Shown piece by piece: positions 44,638 to 52,467 of a stretch of DNA of 64,000 bases. The notes below the pieces were generated by a model, which worked only from the letters and a program-made list of their open reading frames with translations, was not told where the DNA came from and did not search any database. The translations under genes were made by a program, and so were the position numbers. Each line of letters starts with the position of its first letter. Position 1 is the stretch's first letter. The stretch is from positions 1 through 64,000 of the forward strand of contig NZ_SPUM01000008.1 in NCBI RefSeq assembly GCF_004614195.1, read 5' to 3'. The DNA is from Massilia horti. GTDB lineage: Bacteria > Pseudomonadota > Gammaproteobacteria > Burkholderiales > Burkholderiaceae_D.

Positions 44638-44913
44638 ATGTTCCTGGACCATCCCACTCTCACCGCCACCGACAGTCCGCTCGAACCGGACCGGCTCGAG
44701 CGGCTCAACCGCGTGTATGGCTATGCGATGGCGCTGGCCGACAGCGCCGGCTGCGACGGGCTTGTCGACAAGCTGGACCAGCTGCACGACCACAAGGGAA
44801 CCCTGATCGCGTTCTGGCACGCAGCCCCGAGCGCCGACGAACAGGCGTTCCTGGCGCAGGCCTGGGCCAGCCGGATCGGCGCTGGCACCACCAGCGTGGA
44901 ACACGAATTCTGA
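44638..44913 (+). CDS. Hypothetical protein upstream of a GGDEF gene
   Basis: 91 residues: MFLDHPTLTATDSPLEPDRLERLNRVYGYAMALADSAGC... LVDKLDQLHDHKGTLIAFWH. Acidic, no membrane helix. No family recognised. It ends 5 bp before the GGDEF gene, so it may be cotranscribed and could act with it, but this is only position-based. Confidence 0.55.
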   Translation: MFLDHPTLTATDSPLEPDRLERLNRVYGYAMALADSAGCDGLVDKLDQLHDHKGTLIAFWHAAPSADEQAFLAQAWASRIGAGTTSVEHEF

Positions 44914-44918
44914 GCGGC

Positions 44919-46091
44919 GTGGCGATGATGGATGCCACTACCATGGCCCTTGCCCTGGCGCTGGGCAACCTGGCGCTGTGCGTGCCGCTGTTCTTCTTCA
45001 CTGCCGGTGCGCCCGGATCGCCCGCGCTGTCGCTGTGGAGCGTGGCGCGCCAGGTGCAGGCGATTGCCTGGCTGCTGCTGTATTTTGGCGCGCTGGGGAA
45101 GGTGCCGGGATCGCTGGCGCTGCCGGGCGGCTCGCTGCTGCTGTTCGCCGGTATCGCGATCGAGGCCGGCGCGCAGTGGGAAGCCGCGGGCAGCGAGCGC
45201 TGGCGGCCAATTCTGGTGCCGTTGCTGTGCGTGGCGGCCGTGCTGTTCCTGCTGGCCTGGCTGGTCGACGAGACGCTGCTGGGCGCGGTGGTGTATTCCC
45301 TGATCCTCGGCCTGTTCTACCTGGCCCAGGCGGCGGCGCTGGCGCACTCATGGCGCGCCGCGTCCATTTTGCAGCGCTTCCTGGCGCTCGCCATCGCGCT
45401 GTTGGCGCTGGCACTGGCGGCGCGCGGCGTGCTGCTGATGCCGCTGCCGGAAGGCCGGGGCTGGCTCTCGTTTGCCCTGCTGCGCCAGATCTCGCTCGCC
45501 TCCCTGTATGTATTGTCGCTGCTCTCCGCCTTCGGCAGCCTGCTGCTGGCGCGCGAGCGGCTGCAGCAGGAACTGGCGCGGATGCAGGTCATCGATCCGC
45601 TGACCGACGTGGCGAACCGGCGCGGCTTCCTGAACGCGCTGGCGCCATGGATGGCGCTGGCACGGCGCCCGGGCCACGCGACCGCGCTGGTGCTGCTGGA
45701 CCTGGATAATTTCAAGCGCGTCAACGACAGCTACGGCCACCCGGCGGGCGACGTGGTGCTGCGCCAGCTGGCCGAGGTGTGCCGCCGGCAGTTGCGCGAC
45801 AGTGACCAGCTGGGGCGCCTGACCGGAGTCGAATTCGCGATCCTGCTGCCGCGCACCGGGCTGGAGGAGGCGGCGCTGGTGGCCGAGCGGGTGCGCGCCG
45901 CGCTCGAATCGACCGCTGTCAAGACCGGGCGTGCGCTGGTCAAATTGACGGCCAGCTTTGGCGTTACCACCATCCGCGCCGACGACAGCACGGTGACCCT
46001 GTTCCAGCGTGCCGACCAGGCCCTGCAGGCGGCCAAGCAGGCCGGTCGCAACCGGGTCGAGCTGGCCCCGGCCGCCACCGTGCCCGAGTAG
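44919..46091 (+). CDS. Membrane GGDEF-domain protein with degenerate active site
   Basis: 390 residues (GTG 44919; ATG 44925 or 44928 also possible). Six or so membrane helices occupy about 5-210, followed by a C-terminal GGDEF domain (DPLTDVANRRGFLNAL, LDLDNFKRVNDSYGHPAGD). The active-site motif reads TGVEF (residues 302-306) instead of GG[DE]EF, so the metal-binding acid is a Val, and cyclase activity is unlikely. The I-site RxxD (Arg293, Asp296) is intact. It may be a c-di-GMP receptor rather than an enzyme (inference). Confidence 0.9.
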   Translation: MAMMDATTMALALALGNLALCVPLFFFTAGAPGSPALSLWSVARQVQAIAWLLLYFGALGKVPGSLALPGGSLLLFAGIAIEAGAQWEAAGSERWRPILVPLLCVAAVLFLLAWLVDETLLGAVVYSLILGLFYLAQAAALAHSWRAASILQRFLALAIALLALALAARGVLLMPLPEGRGWLSFALLRQISLASLYVLSLLSAFGSLLLARERLQQELARMQVIDPLTDVANRRGFLNALAPWMALARRPGHATALVLLDLDNFKRVNDSYGHPAGDVVLRQLAEVCRRQLRDSDQLGRLTGVEFAILLPRTGLEEAALVAERVRAALESTAVKTGRALVKLTASFGVTTIRADDSTVTLFQRADQALQAAKQAGRNRVELAPAATVPE

Positions 46092-46181
46092 CGCGACTTA
46101 AGGCGTAATTCAAGGCGTCATCGGCGCGTCATGTGGCGCGATTATGCTGCAGCTTTCCATCCACGGATTCGGGACTGCACC

Positions 46182-47123
46182 ATGATCGACGTTGCAAAGG
46201 CCGCGACCTGGGCCGCGGTCGAACTGGGCTCCGACAGCTTTCGGCTGTCGGTAGCCGGCGCTGACGGCGCAGGGCTGCGCCTGCTCGCCAGCATCGCCGA
46301 GCCGGTCCAACTTGCCGCCGGGCTGGATGAAGACGGCTGCCTGACCCCGGCCGTCATGCGGCGCGCGCTGGCCTGCCTGCGCACATTCCGCGCGCGGCTG
46401 GAGGCGGCAAGTCCGGTCGCGGTGCGCGCGGTCGCGACCACGGCGCTGCGGGTTGCGCGCAATGCCGACGTGTTTCTGCCGGCGGCCGCGCAGGCGCTCG
46501 GCCACCCGGTCGAGGTCATCACCCCGTTTGATGAGGGCGCGCTGGTGTACCAGGGCGTGGCCAGTGCGCTGCCGGCGACCAGGGAGCGGCGCCTCGTGCT
46601 GGACCTGGGCACCGCCGCCACCCGCCTGGTGCTGGGATGCGGTGGCGACGTAGGCCGTGCCGAATCGTCCGGCGCCGGTGTGCTGCGGCAGAGCCTGTCG
46701 TTCTTCCCGGACGGGAGCATTGGCGCCTCCTCGTTCGCGGCCGCGGTTGCGTCGGCGCGCGCCAGGTTCGCCGATGCCGCGCCGCTGTACCACGCGCGTC
46801 ATTGGGACGCCGCGTATGGGTCCTCAAGCGTGATCCGCACCGTCGCCGGTGTGATCTTTGATAACGCACTGGGCGATGGCCGGCTTGGCGCCTGCGGCCT
46901 TGCGGCGCTGCGGGCGCGATTGGTCGAAGCGGGCGCAGCACAGCGCCTGGAACTGACCGGGCTGGCGCCGGGGCAGGGCACCCATCTGGCGGGCGCGGTG
47001 GCGCTCCTGGCCGGGCTGGTCGAGGAACTGGGCATCGACGAGCTGCTGCCGATGCAGGCCGGATTGCGCAGCGGCGTCTTGTGGGACCTGCAGCGGCGAT
47101 CGTGCGGGGCGGCCATGGCCTGA
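46182..47123 (+). CDS. Divergent Ppx/GppA-family protein
   Basis: 313 residues of the exopolyphosphatase/guanosine-pentaphosphatase ASKHA fold. The opening WAAVELGSDSFRLSV replaces the usual DIGSNSFRL, VEVITPFDEGALVYQGV stands for the usual I-S-G-x-E-E-A-R-L-I-Y, and VLDLGTAATRLVLG for DIGGGSTE. Catalysis is therefore doubtful. The HD-like C-terminal domain of full-length Ppx is missing. The start at 46182 was chosen by homology. No ppk partner is nearby. Confidence 0.8.
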   Translation: MIDVAKAATWAAVELGSDSFRLSVAGADGAGLRLLASIAEPVQLAAGLDEDGCLTPAVMRRALACLRTFRARLEAASPVAVRAVATTALRVARNADVFLPAAAQALGHPVEVITPFDEGALVYQGVASALPATRERRLVLDLGTAATRLVLGCGGDVGRAESSGAGVLRQSLSFFPDGSIGASSFAAAVASARARFADAAPLYHARHWDAAYGSSSVIRTVAGVIFDNALGDGRLGACGLAALRARLVEAGAAQRLELTGLAPGQGTHLAGAVALLAGLVEELGIDELLPMQAGLRSGVLWDLQRRSCGAAMA

Positions 47124-47169
47124 ACCGCGATTACTGACGCGTTGCAGCAATCGCCTCCAATCGTATATA

Positions 47170-47191
47170 TTGTTTCGCTTTTTTGAAACAA
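47170..47191. promoter_or_regulatory. Inverted repeat at the histone-like gene promoter
   Basis: TTGTTTC-N8-GAAACAA, perfect 7-bp arms, 12 bp before the coding start and directly after a TATATT (47165-47170) that could be the -10. It is placed to block transcription or to pair near the ribosome-binding site, and suggests autoregulation by the DNA-binding product. Confidence 0.5.
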
Positions 47192-47202
47192 TGGAGTATG
47201 CG

Positions 47203-47727
47203 ATGGCCAAGTCACCAACCGCCAGGCCTGCCGTGAAGAAGGCAGCCAAGGTAACAAAGGCGGAGGAAGCCCAGGCGAAGAGCCCCGCAAAGCCAAAGAC
47301 GACCCGGCCAACCGCGAAGACGGCGGCCAAGTCCGGCGCCAAGGTGCTCGCCAAGCCGGCGGCCGCCAAATCCGTCAAGACGGCGGCCAAACCGGCGCCG
47401 GGCGCAAAGGTGGCGGCCAAGAGCGCCGTCAAAGCAGTGGTCAAGGCCGCGGCCAAGACTGCGAAGGCGCCGGCCAAGGCCGCGCCGGTGGCCGCCGCGC
47501 CGATCGGCAATCCCAAACTGGTGCGCGACAGCTTCACCATGCCCGAACAGGAATACGCGGTGCTGGCCGAAGCGAAGAAGGCGTGCCTGAAAGCCGGCTT
47601 TGAGATCAAGAAGAGTGAACTGCTGCGCATTGGCGTGGCGCTGGTCGGCCAGCTTGACGCGGCAAGCCTCCAGGCTGTGCTGGCGACGCTGCCGCAATTG
47701 AAGACGGGACGCCCGCGCGCAAGCTGA
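47203..47727 (+). CDS. Histone-H1-like basic protein with ribbon-helix-helix-like C-terminus
   Basis: 174 residues. The first about 105 residues are Lys/Ala/Pro-rich degenerate repeats (AKSPAKPKTTRPTAKTAAKS and similar) as in histone H1-like and AlgP-type DNA-binding proteins. The C-terminal about 65 residues (LVRDSFTMPEQEYAVLAEAKKACLKAGFEIKKSELLRIGVAL) look like a ribbon-helix-helix domain. It would bind DNA both nonspecifically and specifically. GGAG (47193-47196), 6 bases before the ATG at 47203, decides the start. Confidence 0.8.
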   Translation: MAKSPTARPAVKKAAKVTKAEEAQAKSPAKPKTTRPTAKTAAKSGAKVLAKPAAAKSVKTAAKPAPGAKVAAKSAVKAVVKAAAKTAKAPAKAAPVAAAPIGNPKLVRDSFTMPEQEYAVLAEAKKACLKAGFEIKKSELLRIGVALVGQLDAASLQAVLATLPQLKTGRPRAS

Positions 47728-47739
47728 ACCGTCACCGCC

Positions 47740-47758
47740 GGCCGGGGCGCGCCCGGCC
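47740..47758. terminator. GC-rich hairpin between convergent genes
   Basis: GGCCGGG-gcgcg-CCCGGCC lies between the stops of the histone-like gene and the XRE-like gene. No T run; candidate bidirectional terminator. Confidence 0.45.
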
Positions 47759-48046
47759 TCAATGCATCGATGCGTTCGTCAATTCCTTCAGTTCCCGGAT
47801 CGGGATGTTCGACTTCTCGTGCATGCGCAGCAGAATGGTCGCGCCGACGTTGAGCTTGCGATGGCGAATCTTGCTGATGATCGGCGGCTGCACCTCGAGC
47901 ACGCGGCACAGCTCCGCGTCGTTCTTCAGGTGCATGGTCTTGATCAGGGTGTCGAGCAGCGGGTTCGGCACGAAGCTCGATGGCTCAAGCGCCCGGGCGC
48001 GGTGCATCGCGGCAAGCATTTCCTGTTTCTTTTGCCGTACGCTCAT
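47759..48046 (-). CDS. Helix-turn-helix regulator, XRE/CI-like
   Basis: 95 residues from MSVRQKKQEMLAAMHRARAL. The segment LDTLIKTMHLKNDAELCRVLEVQPPIISKIRHRKLNVGATILLRMHE has the layout of a lambda-repressor-like HTH with a recognition helix after PPIISKIRHRK. It is likely to bind DNA as a dimer. GGAGGAG (48050-48056) stands 3 bases before this ATG and decides the start; Met codons 4 and 7 codons upstream lack such a site. Target unknown. Confidence 0.75.
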   Translation of the reverse strand: MSVRQKKQEMLAAMHRARALEPSSFVPNPLLDTLIKTMHLKNDAELCRVLEVQPPIISKIRHRKLNVGATILLRMHEKSNIPIRELKELTNASMH

Positions 48047-48202
48047 GTACTCCTCCATCGTTCGCAAAACTGGGGTTGAGGACAGGCCGACTGGTTTTGG
48101 AAAACGCCCTACCGTGATGTTGGTTTGTCGATGCGAGTGGTGGGTTGGTTGCGATATTACTACGATCTCGTTTGGCGCGGCGCTCGCTTCATGGCCTAAC
48201 TA

Positions 48203-48874
48203 TCATGAACGTTCCTGTTTCTGCTGGGAACTTGCATCATTCAGCCCCGAACGCGTCAGGACCAGGATGCGGTCCGCCATCGCGGCCGCGGCTCTGGAAT
48301 GGGTGACCATGATCGCGCCCGCCCCGCTCGCGCGGATTTCAAAGCGCAGCAGGTCGAGGATGCCGGCCGCGGTGTCCGGATCGAGGTTGCCGGTGGGCTC
48401 GTCGGCCAGCAGCAGGGCCGGGCGGTGCACGAGCGCGCGTGCGATCGCCACCCGCTGCAGTTCGCCGCCCGAGAGCTGGCGCGGGAAGTCGTCGCCGCGG
48501 CCGCCCAGGCCGACCGCCGCCAGCATGTGCTCGGCGCGCCCGGCCGGCTCACGGTTAAGCAGCAGCGGCAAGGCGACGTTCTGGCGCAAGGTCAGGTGCG
48601 GCAGCACGTGAAATGCCTGGAAAATGAAACCCATGCGCGTGCGGCGCAGGCGGGTGGCGGCTTCGTCGTCCAGGCTCGACATCGGGGTGCCGTCGACCAG
48701 CACCTGGCCGGCATCCGGCGTATCCAGGCCCGCGATCAGATTGAGCAAAGTCGACTTGCCCACGCCTGATTCGCCCATGATGGCGACGAATTCGCCGGCG
48801 CGGAACGCGTGCGACAGGTTACTTAGCACCGGGCGGCCGCTGTAAGATTTGGACAGTTCGATCAGTTCCAGCAT
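48203..48874 (-). CDS. ABC transporter ATP-binding protein (LolD/MacB-like)
   Basis: 223 residues: Walker [11 protein letters not shown]-loop in [22 protein letters not shown], signature [15 protein letters not shown], Walker [13 protein letters not shown] and the H-loop TH. The [20 protein letters not shown] opening and the [17 protein letters not shown] region match lipoprotein or macrolide export ATPases. No permease gene adjoins it, so its partner is elsewhere. The start at 48874 was chosen by family; the larger open frame upstream is unsupported. Confidence 0.9.
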   Translation of the reverse strand: MLELIELSKSYSGRPVLSNLSHAFRAGEFVAIMGESGVGKSTLLNLIAGLDTPDAGQVLVDGTPMSSLDDEAATRLRRTRMGFIFQAFHVLPHLTLRQNVALPLLLNREPAGRAEHMLAAVGLGGRGDDFPRQLSGGELQRVAIARALVHRPALLLADEPTGNLDPDTAAGILDLLRFEIRASGAGAIMVTHSRAAAAMADRILVLTRSGLNDASSQQKQERS

Positions 48875-49019
48875 GGCTTGGCAGGGAGCGGGCTCTTGTC
48901 TTTCGAGGGGAAATGGGGGCGCAATCAAGCAGGCGCTTGGAAGATCAGGATTCGGCTATGCTGGCAAAAGCAGCAACATCTCCTACAGCCATCCCGCATC
49001 CCGTGGGGCGGCCGCACGA

Positions 49020-49994
49020 ATGATAAACCTTATGCTGACGACATGCACGAGTGAAACTCGACGACCGCCGGACAACGCCCACGTTCCCGCCGAACTGCTG
49101 GCTGGGCTGGGCGCGCGCGACGCATGGATTTCGCCCAAGTTCCTGTACGACGCGCTGGGATCGAAGCTGTTCGAGGCGATTTGCGAGCTGCCGGAGTATT
49201 ACCCGACACGCACCGAGGCGTCGATCTTCGAGCGCTACGGCGCCGAGATCGCGCGCGTCGCCGGCCTTGGGGCTACGCTGGTCGACCTTGGCGCCGGCAA
49301 CTGCGCCAAGGCCGCCAAGCTGTTCCCGCTGCTGCAGCCGGCGCAGTATGTCGCGGTCGACATTTCAAGCGAATTCCTGTGCGAGGCGCTGGAGAACCTG
49401 CGGCAGCGCTTTGCGCACATCGAGATGACCGGGCTCGGGCTCGATTTTTCGGAGCGGCTGGAGCTGCCACCGAGCGTGCGCGCGCAGCGCCGGTTGTTCT
49501 TCTTCCCGGGTTCGTCGATCGGCAACTTTACGCCTGAGCAGGCGCGCGCTTTTCTCCTGCGGGTGCGCGGGCAATGCGGCGACGACGGCGGCCTCTTGAT
49601 CGGAATCGACCTGGCCAAGGACCGTGCCACGCTCCAGGCCGCCTATGACGATGCGCTCGGCGTCACGGCCGCGTTCAACCTGAACGTGCTGCGCCACGTG
49701 AACCGCCTGATCGGTGCGGACTTCGACCCGCGCCAGTGGCGCCACCACAGCTTCTACCACGAGGCGCAGGGGCGGGTCGAGATGCACCTGGAGGCGCGCC
49801 GCTTGCAGACGGTACGCTGGCAGGGCGGGGGACGCAGCTTTCGCGCCGGCGAGCGCATCCATACCGAGAGCAGCTACAAGTACCGCCAGGCCGATGCGGT
49901 GCGCCTGCTCGAGCAGGCCGGCTTCGAGGCGACCAGGATGTGGACCGATGCGCGCCACTGGTTCACCGTGATCCACGCGCAGGCGGTGACCTGA
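49020..49994 (+). CDS. egtD: L-histidine N-alpha-methyltransferase EgtD
   Basis: A 324-residue SAM-dependent enzyme that trimethylates histidine to hercynine, the first step of ergothioneine synthesis and also the acceptor for selenoneine. The SAM motif is LVDLGAGNCAKAAKLF, with FLYDALGSKLFEAICELPEYYPTRTEASI and RRLFFFPGSSIGNF typical of the DUF2260/EgtD family. The ATG at 49020 was chosen; codons further upstream overlap the ABC gene region. egtB starts 1 bp after its stop. Confidence 0.96.
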   Translation: MINLMLTTCTSETRRPPDNAHVPAELLAGLGARDAWISPKFLYDALGSKLFEAICELPEYYPTRTEASIFERYGAEIARVAGLGATLVDLGAGNCAKAAKLFPLLQPAQYVAVDISSEFLCEALENLRQRFAHIEMTGLGLDFSERLELPPSVRAQRRLFFFPGSSIGNFTPEQARAFLLRVRGQCGDDGGLLIGIDLAKDRATLQAAYDDALGVTAAFNLNVLRHVNRLIGADFDPRQWRHHSFYHEAQGRVEMHLEARRLQTVRWQGGGRSFRAGERIHTESSYKYRQADAVRLLEQAGFEATRMWTDARHWFTVIHAQAVT

Positions 49995-49995
49995 G

Positions 49996-51222
49996 ATGGA
50001 TGGTCATCTGCAGCGCGCCTTCGACAGCGTTCGCCAGCGCTCGCTGCTTTTGTCCGAGCCGCTGTCAAGCGAGGACTGCTGCGCCCAGTCGATGCCGGAT
50101 GCCAGCCCTGTCAAGTGGCACCTTGCGCATACGACCTGGTTCTTCGAAACCTTCGTCCTCGCGGCGCACGAGGCGAGCTTCGCGCCGTTTCATCCGGCAT
50201 TCCGGGTGCTGTTCAATTCCTACTACAACGGCATCGGCAGCAGGCATCCGCGGCCGCAGCGGGGCCTGCTCACACGGCCGTCGCTGGACGAGGTGCACCA
50301 ATACCGGGCCGACGTCGAGCGCAGGATGGCGCAGCTGCTGGCCGCGCCCTGTGCGGATCCTGGACTCGGGGCGCTGGTGGAACTGGGTCTGCAGCACGAA
50401 CAGCAGCACCAGGAGCTGATGCTCACCGACGTCAAGCACTTGCTGGCGCAAAATCCTTTGTCCCCGGCCTACCTGCCGGGGGCAAGCGCGGTGTCGAACG
50501 AGGTGCCGCCATTGGAATGGCTGAGCTACCAGGGCGGCCTCGTGGAAATCGGGCACGCAGGCGACGGTTTTTGCTTCGACAACGAACTGCCGCGCCATCG
50601 TGTCTATGTGGCGCCGTTCGCGCTGGCCGCGCGGCTGGTGACCAATGGCGAATACCTGGAATTCATCGAGGCCGGCGGTTACCGCGACCCGGCGCTGTGG
50701 CTGTCCGAGGGATGGGAGCTGGTCGCCGCGGGCGTGCTCGCGCATCCGCTGTACTGGGTGGCGGGCGAGCGCGGCTGGAATGAATTCACCCTGCACGGGC
50801 TGGCGCCGCTTGACCTGGCGCGTCCGGTGACCCATGTCTCGCTGTACGAGGCCGATGCGTACGCGCGCTGGCGCGGCGCGCGCCTGCCGCTGGAAGCGGA
50901 ATGGGAGCTGGCGGTCCAGGAGCTGCCGGCCCAGGGGGTGCCGGCAGCGCGCGGTTCGCTGCATCCGGCGCCGGCGGGGCCGGGCCTGGCCCAGATGTTC
51001 GGCGCCTGCTGGCAATGGACCAGCAGCAGCTATGCCCCGTATCCGGGCTTTGCGCCGGCCGCGGGCGTGATCGGCGAATACAACGGCAAGTTCATGGTCA
51101 ATCAATATGTCTTGCGCGGTTCCTCGTGCGCCACGCCGCCCGGCCATGCGCGCGCCAGCTACCGCAATTTCTTCCCTGCGTCTGCCCGCTGGCAATTTAC
51201 AGGGATCAGGTTGGCGCGATGA
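49996..51222 (+). CDS. egtB: Ergothioneine sulfoxide synthase EgtB
   Basis: A 408-residue non-haem iron enzyme that joins hercynine to a thiol donor with O2. An N-terminal DinB-like domain carries the iron ligands (His45 in PVKWHLAHTTW, and HEQQHQE with His134 and His138) and the C-terminal FGE-sulfatase domain (about 175-400) has RGSSCATPPGHARASYRNFFP. Without egtA or egtC nearby the donor may be cysteine rather than gamma-glutamylcysteine (inference). It is coupled to egtD in front and to the BrkB gene behind by ATGA. Confidence 0.95.
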   Translation: MDGHLQRAFDSVRQRSLLLSEPLSSEDCCAQSMPDASPVKWHLAHTTWFFETFVLAAHEASFAPFHPAFRVLFNSYYNGIGSRHPRPQRGLLTRPSLDEVHQYRADVERRMAQLLAAPCADPGLGALVELGLQHEQQHQELMLTDVKHLLAQNPLSPAYLPGASAVSNEVPPLEWLSYQGGLVEIGHAGDGFCFDNELPRHRVYVAPFALAARLVTNGEYLEFIEAGGYRDPALWLSEGWELVAAGVLAHPLYWVAGERGWNEFTLHGLAPLDLARPVTHVSLYEADAYARWRGARLPLEAEWELAVQELPAQGVPAARGSLHPAPAGPGLAQMFGACWQWTSSSYAPYPGFAPAAGVIGEYNGKFMVNQYVLRGSSCATPPGHARASYRNFFPASARWQFTGIRLAR

Positions 51223-52151
51223 ACCCGGCACGCGTGCGGCGCCGGCTGCATTCCCGGCGCGCCAATGCCTACATCCTGGCGCATCCGCTCGCCTTTTTCA
51301 TGCAGGCGATCAAGCACTTCCGCGCCAACCAGGGGCTGCTGCTGGCCGGCGCGGTGGCCTACTATGCGCTGCTGTCGATCGTGCCGTTCCTGATGCTGGT
51401 GGTGGTGGTGCTGTCGCATTTCATCGAGCAGGCCGAGTTGCTGCTCACGATACAGCGCTATCTGGAAATGCTGGTGCCCAGCCAGTCCCGTTCGATTGTG
51501 CACGAGGTCGACGTCTTTTTGCAGAACCGTGATGTGATCACCTGGGTGCTGGGCGTGACCATGCTGTTTTTCAGTTCGCTGGCGTTCACCGTGCTGGAAA
51601 ATGCCATGAGCGTGATCTTCGTGCACCGGGTCGTGGTGCGGCACCGCCATTTCCTGGTCTCTGCGGTGCTGCCTTACTGCTACGTGATTGCGCTCGGCTT
51701 CGGCGTGCTGCTGGTCACGCTGGTGTCCGGCGCGCTGCAGGTGATGGGCCACGAATACATCCAGCTGTTCGCGCACCGCTGGTCGCTGCACGGCATCTCG
51801 GGGGCGTTGCTGTACCTGCTGGGCCTGGGCGGCGAAATCCTGTTGCTGACCTCGATTTACCTGATCATGCCCGTGGGGCGGCCATCGCTGCCGCACGCGC
51901 TGGTGGGCGCGGTCACCGCGGCGCTGCTGTGGGAAATCGCGCGCCGGGTGCTGGTGTGGTATTTCACCACGCTGTCGCAGGTCAACGTGGTGTACGGCTC
52001 GATGACCACCGCGATCGTGGTGATGTTCAGCCTGGAAATCGGCGCGACCCTGCTGCTGTTCGGCGCCCAGGTGATCGCCGAATACGAGCGGGTCGGCAGC
52101 GACCATCCCGACCACGAGCCCAAGGCGCTGACGACCCGGCCCGACCGCTGA
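51219..52151 (+). CDS. YihY/BrkB family inner-membrane protein
   Basis: 310 residues with six membrane helices and the family signature (YYALLSIVPFLMLVVVVLSHF, AITVLENAMSVIFV-type, GAVTAALLWEIARRV). Family members were once called RNase BN in error; their function is unknown, and some may be transporters. The ATG at 51219 overlaps the egtB stop by 4 bp, so the three genes egtD-egtB-yihY form one translationally coupled unit. A role in moving ergothioneine or hercynine is possible but unproven. Confidence 0.93.
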   Translation: MNPARVRRRLHSRRANAYILAHPLAFFMQAIKHFRANQGLLLAGAVAYYALLSIVPFLMLVVVVLSHFIEQAELLLTIQRYLEMLVPSQSRSIVHEVDVFLQNRDVITWVLGVTMLFFSSLAFTVLENAMSVIFVHRVVVRHRHFLVSAVLPYCYVIALGFGVLLVTLVSGALQVMGHEYIQLFAHRWSLHGISGALLYLLGLGGEILLLTSIYLIMPVGRPSLPHALVGAVTAALLWEIARRVLVWYFTTLSQVNVVYGSMTTAIVVMFSLEIGATLLLFGAQVIAEYERVGSDHPDHEPKALTTRPDR

Positions 52152-52302
52152 GCCATGCCGCCCGGGTGGCGTGGCGCGGCGGCGACAGTGGCACTTCCCG
52201 TGCACAGGTATTGTTCTAGATCAATTGGACCCGTTTTAAGCAGTGGCAGAGTACCTCTTGCGCCGCGCCAACACGGCGCGCAAAAACAACAGGAGGGATG
52301 TC

Positions 52303-52467
52303 ATGCGTCTCGCTGCATTGCTCAACTTGCCGCTGCCGGTGATCCTGGCGTTCGCGGCGGCCGTGCTGATCATGCTGATGCTCGGTTGGGTGATCGCCGG
52401 CCTGCGGCGCCCTAGCGTGGTGCGTGACCCTGAACCGTATCACGCGAGCGCGCTGCAGGGCGATTAG
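52303..52467 (+). CDS. Small membrane protein, 54 residues
   Basis: MRLAALLNLPLPVILAFAAA begins one strong membrane helix (about 8-34), then a polar tail ending HASALQGD. An AGGAGGG site stands 5 bases before the ATG at 52303. Its stop overlaps the end of the diguanylate-cyclase gene on the other strand. Unknown function. Confidence 0.55.
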   Translation: MRLAALLNLPLPVILAFAAAVLIMLMLGWVIAGLRRPSVVRDPEPYHASALQGD

